Below are positions 37,759 to 47,061 of a stretch of 64,000 nucleotides of DNA, in pieces. A program made the translations under genes and the position numbers. The DNA comes from Candidatus Streptomyces philanthi (GTDB taxonomy: Bacteria; Actinomycetota; Actinomycetes; Streptomycetales; Streptomycetaceae). The stretch's first letter is position 1. Each line of letters begins with the position of its first letter. The stretch covers positions 3,038,001-3,102,000 of the forward strand of contig CP073042.1 of the NCBI GenBank assembly GCA_018114805.1. The letters are read 5' to 3'. Below the pieces are notes generated by a model. The model ran no database searches, was not told where the DNA came from, and was given only the letters and a program-made list of their open reading frames with translations.

Positions 37759-38748
37759 TCAGTACGCCAACGCTCGGTCAACGGCGTCGAGCACCCGGTC
37801 AAGCCCCGGCAGGTACTCGTCCTCAAGCCGGGACGGCGGGTACGGCGCGTGGAACCCGCCGACCCGCAGCACCGGTGCCTCCAGGTGGTAGAAGCACCGC
37901 TCGGTGATCCGCGCGGCCACCTCGGCACCGGAGCCGAAGAAGACCGGCGCCTCGTGCACGATGACCAGCCGGCCGGTCCTGCGCACCGACGCCTCGATCG
38001 CGTCGAAGTCGATCGGCGAGATCGACCGCAGGTCGAGCACTTCGATCGACTTGCCCTCCTCGGCGGCGGCCGCCGCGGCGTCCCGGCAGACCTTGACCAT
38101 CGGCCCGTAGGCCGCGAGCGTCAGGTCGGTGCCGAGCCGCTCCAACCGGGCCGCGTGCAGCGGGCCGGGGATGGCGGAGGTATTGACCTCGGAGCGGTCG
38201 TGGTAGCGCCGCTTGGGCTCGAAGTAGATGACCGGGTCGTCGCTGGCGATGGCCTGCTGCATCATCCAGTACGCGTCGAAGGCGTTCGAGGGCGAGACGC
38301 ACTTCAACCCCGCGACGTGCGCGAACAGCGCCTCGGGCGACTCGCTGTGGTGCTCGACGGCGCCGATGCCACCGCCGTAGGGGATGCGGATGACGACCGG
38401 CATCTTGACCTTGCCGAGCGCGCGGGCGTGCATCTTCGCGAGCTGCGTGACGATCTGGTCGTACGCGGGGAAGACGAACCCGTCGAACTGGATCTCCACG
38501 ACCGGGCGGTAGCCGCGCAGCGCGAGGCCGATGGCGGTGCCGACGATGCCGGACTCGGCCAGCGGGGTGTCGATGACCCGCTCCTCGCCGAAGTCCTTCT
38601 GCAACCCGTCGGTGACCCGGAAGACGCCGCCGAGCTTGCCGACGTCCTCACCCATGATCACGACCTTGTTGTCGGTCTCCAGGGACTTGCGCAGGGATGC
38701 GTTGATCGCCTTGACGATCGACAGCTTCTCGGTGGAACCGGCAGCCAC
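37759..38748 (-). CDS. bkdB: branched-chain 2-oxoacid dehydrogenase E1 beta
   Basis: 329 aa from GTG 38748 (AAGSTEKLSIVKAINAS), which starts 1 nt after the bkdA stop, so coupling is likely. Typical E1-beta blocks: VIMGEDVGKLGGVFRVTDGL, DTPLAESGIVGTAIGLALRG, RIPYGGGIGAVEHHSESPEA and the C-terminal transketolase domain VHEAPVFFGSGAEVAARI ... FHAPYPPSRLEDEYLPG. With E1 alpha it forms the TPP-dependent decarboxylase. Confidence 0.93.
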   Translation of the reverse strand: MAAGSTEKLSIVKAINASLRKSLETDNKVVIMGEDVGKLGGVFRVTDGLQKDFGEERVIDTPLAESGIVGTAIGLALRGYRPVVEIQFDGFVFPAYDQIVTQLAKMHARALGKVKMPVVIRIPYGGGIGAVEHHSESPEALFAHVAGLKCVSPSNAFDAYWMMQQAIASDDPVIYFEPKRRYHDRSEVNTSAIPGPLHAARLERLGTDLTLAAYGPMVKVCRDAAAAAAEEGKSIEVLDLRSISPIDFDAIEASVRRTGRLVIVHEAPVFFGSGAEVAARITERCFYHLEAPVLRVGGFHAPYPPSRLEDEYLPGLDRVLDAVDRALAY

Positions 38749-38749
38749 G

Positions 38750-39898
38750 TCAGTGACCCTCCTCGGCGAACGAAGCCTGGTACGCGGCGAACTGGGCACG
38801 CTCCTCGTCGACGAGCGCGTGCCCGTCGGCGTAGATGTTCTCGAAGATCGCCATGTGGTCGGGGTCGGGCATGGACCGCACCGCGTCCCGGACCCGCTTG
38901 GCCAGCGCGTCCGACTCCTGATCGAGGGCGGTGAAGAACGCCTCGTCCGCGAACTCCTCGCGGGTCAGGTACGTGCGCAGCCGCAGGATCGGGTCCTTGG
39001 CCTCCCACAGCTCCCGCTCCTCGTCGGCGCGGTAGCGCGTCGGGTCGTCGGAGGTGGTGTGCGCGCCCATCCGGTAGGTGAACGCCTCGACCAGCATCGG
39101 ACCCTGTCCGCTGCGGGCCCGCTCCAGGGCGGCCCGGGTCACCGCGAGGCAGGCCAGCACGTCGTTGCCGTCCACCCGTACGCCCGGGAAGCCGTAGCCC
39201 TGGGCGCGCTGGTAGAGCGGGACGCGGGTCTGCCGCTCGGTGGGCTCGGAGATGGCCCACTGGTTGTTCTGACAAAAGAACACCACCGGCGCGTTGTAGA
39301 CCGCCGAGAAGGTGAACGCCTCCGCGACGTCTCCCTGACTGGAGGCGCCGTCCCCGAAGTACGCGATCACGGCCGAGTCAGCGCCGTCCTTGGCCACGCC
39401 CATCGCGTAGCCAGTGGCGTGCAGCGTCTGCGAGCCGATCACGATCGTGTACAGGTGGAAGTTGTTGGAGTTCGGGTCCCAACCACCGTTGTTCACGCCG
39501 CGGAACATGCCGAGCAGGTTCGTCGGGTCGACGTCCCGGCACCAGGCGACGCCGTGCTCGCGGTAGGTGGGGAAGACGTAGTCATCGTCGCGCAGCGCGC
39601 GTCCCGAGCCGATCTGCGGGGCCTCCTGGCCGAGCAGCGAGGCCCACAGGCCCAGCTCGCCCTGGCGCTGGAGGGTCGTCGCCTCGGCGTCGAAGCGTCG
39701 CGTCAGCACCATGTCCCGGTATAGCCCGCGCAGCTCTTCGGGGGTCAAGTCGATGGAGTAGTCGGGATGCTCGACCCGCTCGCCCTCGGGCGTCAGCAAC
39801 TGTACGAGCTGGGTTTGGTCAGCCGTCGGCTGCTTGGCCCTGGTGCGCTTGGTGCTGCTGCGGCGTGGCTTGCGCGCGGCAGTGCTGTCCACGGTCAC
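38750..39898 (-). CDS. bkdA: branched-chain 2-oxoacid dehydrogenase E1 alpha
   Basis: 382-aa TPP-binding subunit. GTG start at 39898 with a basic N-terminal tail (ARKPRRSSTKRTRAKQ) of about 30 residues. The TPP motif is YFGDGASSQGDVAEAFTF ... VVFFCQNNQWAIS (GDG-N27-NN), and the phosphorylation-loop-like segment is RMGAHTTSDDPTRYR. First gene of the operon; a structured upstream region lies at 39924-39993. Divergent from the response regulator. Confidence 0.93.
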   Translation of the reverse strand: MTVDSTAARKPRRSSTKRTRAKQPTADQTQLVQLLTPEGERVEHPDYSIDLTPEELRGLYRDMVLTRRFDAEATTLQRQGELGLWASLLGQEAPQIGSGRALRDDDYVFPTYREHGVAWCRDVDPTNLLGMFRGVNNGGWDPNSNNFHLYTIVIGSQTLHATGYAMGVAKDGADSAVIAYFGDGASSQGDVAEAFTFSAVYNAPVVFFCQNNQWAISEPTERQTRVPLYQRAQGYGFPGVRVDGNDVLACLAVTRAALERARSGQGPMLVEAFTYRMGAHTTSDDPTRYRADEERELWEAKDPILRLRTYLTREEFADEAFFTALDQESDALAKRVRDAVRSMPDPDHMAIFENIYADGHALVDEERAQFAAYQASFAEEGH

Positions 39899-40245
39899 GT
39901 GTGCTCCTCCGTCTGTCCGGCCCCCGGGGTCCGCCGGCGGCTGGTGGTCCTAGCGCCAAAGGCGAAAGGGCGGCTCCGCCCGGCGGACCCCGGCGCACGG
40001 GGTGGGTGCGCCGATGCCCCGACCGGGCGTGACAGGTGCTCCGGCGGGTGGCCCGCGAAACTCACGTTACCCAGTGTGTCGCAGGTCTGCGAACCCCATC
40101 TGACCTGCGATTTTGCTTGGATTTCCAAGTAATATCGAGAAAGCGGGGAACATGCACTGGTCACAGCCTCGCAGGCCGCCGGAACAACGGCACGTTATCC
40201 CGGAGGGCAAGAGCACGGGAAGAGTTCGTGTGTGAGACTGGGATC
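39899..40245. promoter_or_regulatory. divergent control region with a long inverted repeat upstream of bkdA
   Basis: About 350 bp between divergent bkdA and the response regulator. A perfect 14-bp inverted repeat CCGGGGTCCGCCGG (39924-39937) / CCGGCGGACCCCGG (39980-39993) encloses two small hairpins (CGCC-AAA-GGCG at 39954-39964 and GGGCGG-CT-CCGCCC at 39968-39981), a possible three-way junction in the bkdA leader. The region nearer the response regulator is relatively A/T-rich. Confidence 0.5.
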
Positions 40246-40906
40246 GTGCGCGAAGTAAGGAAAAATCACGGTATTCCTGCTCGATGACCATGAAGTCGTG
40301 CGTCGGGGTGTGCACGAGTTGCTCTCGGTCGAGGAGGACATCGAGGTCGTGGGCGAGGCCGGGACGGCCGCCGACGCGCTGGTCCGCATCCCCGCCACCA
40401 GGCCCGATGTCGCCGTGTTGGACGTACGGCTGCCGGACGGCAGCGGCGTCGAGGTGTGCCGTAAGGTGCGGTCCCGGGACGAGGACATCAAGTGCCTGAT
40501 GCTCACCTCGTTCGCGGACGACGAGGCCCTCTTCGACGCGATCATGGCCGGCGCGTCCGGCTACGTCCTCAAGGCGATCCGTGGCAATGAATTGCTATCC
40601 GCGGTGCGGGACGTCGCCGCCGGAAAGTCCCTGCTCGACCCGGTCGCCACGGCCCGCGTCCTGGAACGCCTGCGGGACGGGAACACCCCGAGGGGCGACG
40701 AGCGGCTGGCCGCCCTCACGGAACAGGAACGCCGCATTCTCGACCTCATCGGCGAGGGCCTGACCAACCGCGCGATCGGCGAGCGGCTGCACCTCGCCGA
40801 AAAGACGATCAAGAATTACGTTTCCAGCCTGCTCTCCAAAATCGGCATGGAACGCCGCTCCCAGGCCGCCGCCTACGTGGCCCGCCTCCAGGCCGAGCGC
40901 CACTGA
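40246..40906 (+). CDS. NarL/LuxR-type response regulator (one frameshift at the N-terminus)
   Basis: About 219 aa. The N-terminal receiver has FLLDDHEVVRRGVHELL (acidic pocket), the phosphoacceptor Asp in DVAVLDVRLPDGSG, and SFADDEALFDAIMAGASGYVLK. The C-terminal LuxR helix-turn-helix is LTEQERRILDLIGEGLTNRAIGERLHLAEKTIKNYVSSLLSKI. From GTG 40246 the reading MREVRK runs into a stop, because the A5 run at 40261-40265 appears one base too long; with A4 it reads MREVRKITVFLLDDHE. No sensor kinase is adjacent. Divergent from bkdA. Confidence 0.85.
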
Positions 40907-41006
40907 CCGTTCCCGGCGTTTTCCGCCGGGGAATTCCCTGCCGGCCCGAGCGACGCGTTTTCCCCGGCGGGCTCGCGTACCCGCGCGGCGGCTTCCGGCG
41001 ACGCAG

Positions 41007-41105
41007 GCGGTTCGCGCGGGCGGAGCGGGCGGGTGATGTGCGCGGTTCGCGCGGGCGGAGCGGGCGGGTGATGTGCGCGGTTCGCGCGGGGCGAGCGGGT
41101 GATAC
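41007..41105 (+). repeat. 35-bp tandem repeat, about 2.8 copies
   Basis: Copies at 41007-41041 and 41042-41076 are identical (unit begins GCGGTTCGCGCGGGCGGAGC); a third, degenerate copy starts at 41077. Non-coding. Confidence 0.85.
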
Positions 41106-41164
41106 GGACGATTCTTGTGGGACAGGGGCAGGGTGGGCGGCTGAGCGAGTCCCTGGATGGCAGG

Positions 41165-41194
41165 GGCGTACGACGGCGCGCGCCGTCGTACGCC
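41165..41194. terminator. perfect 30-bp palindrome
   Basis: GGCGTACGACGGCGC (41165-41179) is followed immediately by its exact reverse complement (41180-41194). As RNA it could form a very stable hairpin and act as a terminator between the response regulator and the PPOX gene; as DNA it could extrude a cruciform or bind a dimeric protein. Confidence 0.5.
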
Positions 41195-41311
41195 ACCGCA
41201 CCGCGCTGGCTGCCCCGGGCGCGGGTGCGCGCCCCAATCGGGACCAACGTCCCGGGCCCGTCGGGGCTGGTGCCCCTATATGGGGCGCGTGCGGGCGGGC
41301 AGGGTGGTGCC

Positions 41312-41776
41312 ATGCCCACCGACACGCCCACGGCCGACGACCGCGCGATCGCACTGCTCAGCAAGGCCCGCTACGGCCGGGTCTCCGTGAGCATGCGGGC
41401 GCTGCCCTTCATGACCGTCGCCCGGCACATCGTGGTGGACGGCCACGCGCTGCTGCGCCTGCACCGCGGCTTCGGCTACCACAGCGCCTGCGACGGCAGC
41501 GTCGTCGCCTACGGCGCGGACAACGCCGACAGCGCCCAGGCCGAGGCCGCGGCCGACGGCTCCGGGAGCGGCGCGGCCGACGTCTGGTCGGTGCAGTTCG
41601 TCGGCACGGCCCGGCTGTTCACGCCGAGCGAGGCGGAGCTGGCCCTGTTCGGCGAGGCGCCGAGCACGGCCGACGGCGCCCCGTACGACCCGGTGTACCT
41701 GCGCGTCGAGCCGCAGTTCGTCACCGTGCACCAACTGAGCGGTGTCCCTGCGCGTCGGAGCGCGCACGCTGTGTGA
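41312..41776 (+). CDS. pyridoxamine 5'-phosphate oxidase-fold FMN-binding protein
   Basis: 154 aa from ATG 41312 (MPTDTPTADDRAIALLSKAR). Split-barrel flavin/deazaflavin-binding fold: ARYGRVSVSMRALPFMTVAR, HALLRLHRGFGYHSACDGSVVAYGAD, VWSVQFVGTARLFT, YLRVEPQFVTVHQLSG. Probably a small oxidoreductase; substrate unknown. The stop overlaps the next gene's GTG (GTGA), indicating coupling. Confidence 0.8.
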   Translation: MPTDTPTADDRAIALLSKARYGRVSVSMRALPFMTVARHIVVDGHALLRLHRGFGYHSACDGSVVAYGADNADSAQAEAAADGSGSGAADVWSVQFVGTARLFTPSEAELALFGEAPSTADGAPYDPVYLRVEPQFVTVHQLSGVPARRSAHAV

Positions 41777-42940
41777 TCTACCATCTGGCGGTTGCCGCGC
41801 TCACCCGTTACCGCCGTCGCCGCCCGTGGGCGCGCCTCCGACGACAGTACCGCGACCCTGGCCCGGGCACCCTCGCCGCCCTGCTGGGGCGCTACGCGGA
41901 CCTCGGAAAGCCGCTCTCCTGTCGGCCGCTGGCCGAGGGGTTGCTCAACCGCGGCTACCGGCTCACCATGACCCGCGGCCGGTACTTCCTCAAGCACCAC
42001 CTCGACGGTGACCAGGCGGCTATCGCCCGCCAGCACCGCGCCACGCTGCGACTGGCCGGGCTCGGGGTGCCGGTCGCGCCGCCGGTGGCCGCCGCTGACG
42101 GCGGCACCGTCACCGTCGTCGGCGGACGCTGCTACGCCCTGCACCCGTGGGTCGACGGCACCCACCGCGACGGCGGCGACCTCACCGGGCCGCAGAGCCG
42201 TCGGCTCGGCTCGCTGCTCGGCGTCGTCCACGTCTGCCTCGCCCGCGTCATGCGCGCCGAGCCCCGCCCCGCACCCGGCAGCACCCGACCGCGCCCGAGC
42301 CCGCCCCGGCGCCCCCCGCGCACGTGCCGTCCGGGCCCGCGCCGTCGCCCGCGCCGTGGATGGGGGCGCCGCCCGGCGCGCCGGTCGCCGCAGATCCCGC
42401 CGAGACCTTCGCCCTCATCGACGACCTGCTCGCCCTGGCCCGCCACCGGCGCCCGCGCGACGCGTTCGACGAGCTGGCCGAGCGCTGCCTCATCGAACGC
42501 CACGCCCACCGCCGCCCGACCCCCGCCCCGACCCCCGCGTCGGGCTGGGTGCACGGCGACTTCCACCCGCTCAACCTGCTCTACCGCGGCACCGAACCGG
42601 CGGCGATCGTGGACTGGGACCGGCTCGGCGTCCAGCCGCGCGCCGAGGAGGCGGTACGGGCCGCCGCGATCTTCTTCGTCCGCCCCGGCGGCACCCTCGC
42701 GCTGGCCAAGGTCCGCCCGTACGCGCGCGGCTACCGCGCCGCGACCGGCGCGAGCCCGCAGGAGCTGGCCGCCGCCGTGCACCGGGTGTGGTGGGAGCCG
42801 CTGAACGACTTCTGGATACATCCGCTGGCGCTACCAGCGCGGCAAACCACCGGGCGGACCCCCAGTTCCCCGCCGTGGCCGCCCTGGCCGTCTGGTGGAC
42901 GAGCCGCTACAAGGCGGTACACGCGGCCTTCTGCGACTGA
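41773..42940 (+). pseudogene. aminoglycoside phosphotransferase (APH)-family kinase, two frameshifts as sequenced
   Basis: GTG 41773 gives VIYHLAVAALTRYRRRRPW. The N-lobe has LAEGLLNRGYRLTMTRGRYFLKHHLDGDQ (Lys in FLKHH) and YALHPWVDGTHRDG. Near 42290 the frame shifts and the C-lobe follows, with the Brenner motif SGWVHGDFHPLNLLY (HGDxxxxN) and AAIVDWDRLGVQ (metal-binding Asp). Near 42820 it shifts again to a C-terminus HRADPQFPAVAALAVWW ending at 42940. Likely a small-molecule or Ser/Thr kinase-like phosphotransferase; antibiotic resistance cannot be inferred. Confidence 0.75.
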
Positions 42941-43140
42941 GCCGCGTCCCGGGCCGAGCGGCGGCGCGCACGTGGCCGGGGCGGGCCAGGCCCGGTCCGC
43001 TCCGGCCCAGCACAGGTCGCCGCGCCGGTACGAGCGGGCCCCGCACGCGGCAGCGGCGCGGCCCGTACGGCCCCCTGCCGGGGAGGTACGGGCCGCCGCT
43101 GTGCCGTCGGGTGCCGGGCCAGGTGGGCCGGATGGGCCGG

Positions 43141-44742
43141 CTACTCCTCGCCGCCCTCGCTGCCGCCCGGGCCGCCGGCGTCGCCACCACTGCCGCTGCC
43201 GCTGCCAGGGTCGCCGGTCGGCTGGTTGCCGCCGGTCACGGGGTCGGTCGTCGGGTTCGGGTCGTCCGTGGTGGCCGGGTCGGTCGGCTCAGTCGCGCCG
43301 TCGGTGGGACCGGTCGTCGGGTCGGTCGTCGGGTCGGTCGTCTCGCCCTGGCTGGGCGGCGGCGTCGTCCGGCCCTGGGACGGCGGCGGGGTCCAGCCGC
43401 CGGTCCCGCCCGTCGTGCCGTCACCGGTCTCGGTCGGCTGCGACGACGGCTCCGTGGGCTCCTTCGTCGGCTCCTTGGTCTCCTTCTCGGACGCCGACGG
43501 CGACACCGTGTTGGCCGGCTTCTTGCCGCCCCCGCCGTCGCCGCCCGCGTTCAGCGCGAGGACGACGCCGACGACAATGGCGATCAGCGCCAGCGCCGCG
43601 AACAACCACACCTTGCCGCGCCCGCCGCCGCTCGGGCCGCCGTCGTCGTCGCGGCCGGGCCCGATGAACACCGGCTGCTGCGAGGTGTCGCCGTGCCCGG
43701 GGTGCGGCATGGCGGAGGCGCCCTGCGTCCCCATGGCGGGCGTGGCGGCACCGAGGTGGGCGACCGGGCCGGTGTTCCAGGTGCCGGTGTAGCCGCCCTC
43801 CTCGTGCAGCATCTGGAGCGCGTACTGCACCAGGCCGCGCATCTCCTCGGCGCTCTGGAACCGGTCGTCCGGGTCCTTGGCCAGCGAGCGCATCACCAGC
43901 CCGTCCAGCTCCGGCGGCACCCCGTCGGAGACCTCGGACGGCGGGACGGGGGCGTCCTGCACGTGCTGGTAGACCACCGAGAGCGGGGTCTCGCCGGTGA
44001 ACGGCGGGCGCAGCGCGAGCAGCTCGTACAGCAGGCAGCCGGTCGCGTACAGGTCGGAGCGGTGGTCGACGGCCTTGCCGAGCGCCTGCTCGGGGGAGAG
44101 GTACTGCGGGGTGCCCATGACCATGCCGGTCTGCGTCATGGTACTGGCGGCGCCGTGCAGCGCGCGGGCGATGCCGAAGTCCATGACCTTGACGGCGCCG
44201 CTGTTGGTGATGATGACGTTGGCCGGCTTGATGTCACGGTGCACGATGCCGTGCTGGTGGCTGTACGCGAGCGCTTCGAGGACGCCGGAGACGATGATCA
44301 GCGCCTGGTCCGGCGGCGGGGCCTCCGCGTTGAGCAGCAGGTCGCGGATGGTGTGGCCCTGGACCAGCTCCATCACGATGTAGGGGACCACGTGCTGCCG
44401 GCCGCCGGCCGCGCCGACCAGGTCCTCGCCCGAGTCGTAGACCGCCACCACCGCGTGGTGGTTCAGGCCCGCCACGGACTGCGCCTCGCGCGTGAAGCGC
44501 GCCTTGGAGACCGGGTCCTCGGCGAGGTCCGCGCGCAGGAGCTTGATGGCCACCGTGCGCCCGAGGCGCACGTCCTCGGCGCCGAACACCTCGGCCATAC
44601 CGCCACGGCCGAGCTTGTGCGTCAGCCGGTACCGTCGATCGCCGATCAGCCCACCGTTGCCCCAAAACTCCGGCGAATCGGACATTCCAATTCCGGTGGC
44701 GTCAGAATCGGAGGGCCCCTGAGCGCCCTGGGTCTGTGCCAT
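43141..44742 (-). CDS. membrane Ser/Thr protein kinase (PknB-like, no PASTA)
   Basis: 533 aa. Kinase domain (about residues 36-300): glycine loop KLGRGGMAEVFG, ATP-binding Lys67 in TVAIKLL, catalytic loop VHRDIKPANV (Asp170), DFG at 188-190, activation segment TQTGMVMGTPQYLSPEQA. A juxtamembrane region leads to one membrane helix (KVWLFAALALIAIVVGVVLAL, about 375-395) and an extracellular T/P/S/G-rich tail (repeated TTDPTT/PPPSQG) with no PASTA repeats. Intact, ATG 44742. Divergent from a second kinase at 45050. Confidence 0.92.
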   Translation of the reverse strand: MAQTQGAQGPSDSDATGIGMSDSPEFWGNGGLIGDRRYRLTHKLGRGGMAEVFGAEDVRLGRTVAIKLLRADLAEDPVSKARFTREAQSVAGLNHHAVVAVYDSGEDLVGAAGGRQHVVPYIVMELVQGHTIRDLLLNAEAPPPDQALIIVSGVLEALAYSHQHGIVHRDIKPANVIITNSGAVKVMDFGIARALHGAASTMTQTGMVMGTPQYLSPEQALGKAVDHRSDLYATGCLLYELLALRPPFTGETPLSVVYQHVQDAPVPPSEVSDGVPPELDGLVMRSLAKDPDDRFQSAEEMRGLVQYALQMLHEEGGYTGTWNTGPVAHLGAATPAMGTQGASAMPHPGHGDTSQQPVFIGPGRDDDGGPSGGGRGKVWLFAALALIAIVVGVVLALNAGGDGGGGKKPANTVSPSASEKETKEPTKEPTEPSSQPTETGDGTTGGTGGWTPPPSQGRTTPPPSQGETTDPTTDPTTGPTDGATEPTDPATTDDPNPTTDPVTGGNQPTGDPGSGSGSGGDAGGPGGSEGGEE

Positions 44743-45049
44743 CAGTCCTCGCCGTCGTTTCTATCCACTCACACGGGCTAGGGTTCCCCAGACCAGCGGC
44801 TGGGGTCGTACTTCGCTAAGGCACGCTACAGGCTCCGGGCGGCCCACCGGTTTGTGATGGACCGGCCATCAAACCTGTTTCGGGCGGAGCCGAGCAAATC
44901 ACGTGACGGCTTCTTGCGCATCCGGTCACGGAACGGGCACGCGGCTTGACGTGTCGGCGGCCTGGGGCAGACTTGGCCGAGATATTAGGGATCGACGCGC
45001 GTTTGAGATGCCGAAGGGCCAGGGCAGTGCGCCAAGGGGGAAGTACACG
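44743..45049. other. divergent promoter region of the two kinases
   Basis: 307 bp between the divergent kinase starts. I see the ribosome-binding site AAGGGGG (45034-45040) of the plus-strand kinase and no recognisable operator, terminator or small gene. Confidence 0.4.
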
Positions 45050-45850
45050 ATGAGCCAGCACGGCGCACAGGGCCGGTACCAAGGCCACTCCATCGCCGGC
45101 GGCGCTACCAGCTCCAAGACCTCCTGGGCGAGGGCGGAATGGCTTCCGTGCACCTCGCGTACGACACGGCCCTGGACCGCCAGGTGGCCATCAAGACCCT
45201 GCACACCGAACTCGGCCGAGAGCAGTCGTTCCGCGAACGTTTCCGTCGCGAGGCCCAGGCCGTCGCCAAGCTGTCACACACCAACATCGTCTCGGTCTTC
45301 GACACCGGCGAGGACGAGCTCGACGGTGGCCTGATGCCGTACATCGTCATGGAGTACGTCGAGGGCCAGCCGCTGCGCTCGGTGCTCGACGCGGACGTGC
45401 GGCAGTACGGCGCGATGCCCGCCGACAAGGCGTTGACGATCACAGCGGACGTGCTCGCGGCGCTTGAGGTCAGCCACGAGATGGACCTGGTGCACCGCGA
45501 GATCAAGCCGGGCAACGTGATGATGACCAAGCGCAACGTGGTCAAGGTCATGGACTTCGGCATCGCTCGCGCCATGCAGTCGGGCGTCACCTCGATGACC
45601 CAGACCGGCATGGTCGTCGGCACCCCGCAGTACCTCTCCGCCGAACAGGCGCTCGGCCGCGGCGTGGACGCCCGCTCCGACCTGTACTCGGTCGGCATCA
45701 TGCTCTTCGAGCTGGCCACCGGGCGGCTGTCGTTCGACGCGGACTCGCCGCTGGCCATCGCGTACGCGCACGTGCAGGAGGAGCCGTTCGCCCCGTCGAC
45801 CGTCAACCGCTCGCTGACGCCGGCGATGGACGCGCTGGTGGCCCGCGCGC

Positions 45851-45898
45851 TAAAGAAGAACCCGAACTAGCAAAGCTTAAAGAAGAACCCGAACTAGC
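45851..45898 (+). repeat. 21-bp core repeat, period 27 bp, carrying stop codons
   Basis: TAAAGAAGAACCCGAACTAG followed by C occurs at 45851-45871 and again at 45878-45898, separated by AAAGCT. Each copy ends the kinase reading with KKNPN-stop. The insertion is in frame (27 bp). Confidence 0.9.
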
Positions 45899-46736
45899 GC
45901 TTCCCCACCGCGGAGGCGATGCGCGACGAGTGCGCGCGCATCCTCGGCAGCGGTCAGTCCGGCGCCGCCCCCACAGTGATCACCGGTGGCGGCCCGCAGC
46001 GCAGCGGCGCCGACGTCGGCTCGGCGGTCTTCCCGCCCGTCGACCAGCAGGCGGCGCAGGCCCCCGCCCAGCACAGCGTGCAGACCCCGTACCAGCAGCC
46101 CCAGCAGGCCGGTTACCAAAGCGGCGGCTTCGGCCCGTCCAAGCCGCCGCCCGGCCCGTACGCGCCCCAGCAGCCGCAGCAGGCCGGCTACCCGAGCCCG
46201 GCCCCCTCCCCGTACCAGGCCGGCGGGCCCAACACCCCGCCCCCGTACGCCACCGCGCAGGGCCACGCGCCCGGCGGCGGTGGGCAGAGCGGTGACGGTG
46301 GCAGCAAGAAGGTGATCATCAGCTCAGCCGTGGTGGCGGCGATCGCGGTCATCGCCGTGATCGTCGCCTTCGCGGTCAAGGGCGGCGGCGGTGACGACGG
46401 CGGCAAGGAGGAGCAGGCCAAGCCGAGTCAGGAGGCTTCGACGGCGGCCGGCTTCAAGGAAGGCGACAAGACCAAGGTCATCGACCCGGAGAAGTGCACC
46501 GAGGCGTACGAGGCCCCGGACAAGCCGGGCTCGTTCGTCATGCCGGAGTTCCAGTACCTCCACATCGACTCGGTGAAGAACTGCCTGAAGAAGACGGGCT
46601 CGAAGTACGAGGTCGTCCCGATGAACGAGAACACCTGGGGCAAGGGCACCGTCATGGAGTACACCTTCGACAAGCGCGAGCCCTTCGACCCGGCCGAGGA
46701 CAAGGTCGAGCTGACGGTCTCGACGGGAAACCCGGA

Positions 46737-46780
46737 GCAGACCCACGGCAGGTCCGCGGCAGACCCACGGCAGGTCCGCG
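46737..46780 (+). repeat. 22-bp tandem duplication at the kinase gene end
   Basis: Two exact copies (46737-46758, 46759-46780) beginning GCAGACCCACGGCAGGTCCG. With one copy the frame would stop at TAG 46793-46795; with two it runs on nearly 1 kb. Confidence 0.9.
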
Positions 46781-47061
46781 GCGGCCCCCGAGTAGCCAGC
46801 CGCCGGGTACCTGGCACGACGGCCCCCCGACCCGAGCGGTCGCGGGGGCCGACGTCGTCGCGGGGCGGCGCCGGCGCGGGGCGGCGCCGTGACGGGCGTT
46901 GTGGTCGCGGGCCGGGGGCGTCGCGAGCCCGCGGGCCGGTGGCCTCGGGTGCGCGGGCCGTGGTGCCGGGTGGCGCACGCGCGGGGCGCGTGGCGTACCG
47001 GCATACGCCACGCGCCCTGGGGTGTGTGGTGGGGGAAGGGGCGGGAGAGGTGAGGGGAGGC

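Larger units (their letters stand above)
40907..41311. other. intergenic interval with tandem repeat and palindrome
   Basis: About 400 bp after the response regulator with no convincing gene. It holds a 35-bp tandem repeat (from 41007) and a perfect 30-bp palindrome (41165-41194). Confidence 0.5.
45050..46795 (+). pseudogene. PASTA-like Ser/Thr protein kinase disrupted by nonsense codons, frameshift and duplications
   Basis: ATG 45050 (MSQHGAQGRYQGHSIAGG), with AAGGGGG 9 nt upstream. A base is missing near 45105 before the glycine loop (LLGEGGMASVHLAYD). The kinase domain continues in frame 1: QVAIKTL, activation loop TQTGMVVGTPQYLSAEQA. The catalytic loop reads VHREIKPGNV, so the invariant catalytic Asp is Glu. 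Two in-frame TAG codons (45868, 45895) lie in a 27-bp duplication after KKNPN. The same frame then gives RFPTAEAMRDECARIL, a Q/P/G/Y-rich linker, one membrane helix (VIISSAVVAAIAVIAVIVAFAV) and a PASTA-like domain (FVMPEFQYLHIDSVKNCLKKT). A 22-bp duplication at 46737-46780 removes what would be the stop at 46793-46795. Confidence 0.82.

Noticed and set aside
45873..45878. HindIII site AAGCTT between the two stop-containing repeats, suggesting engineering
   Set aside because: One six-base site next to a natural-looking duplication is weak evidence; no vector, marker or linker sequence is present.
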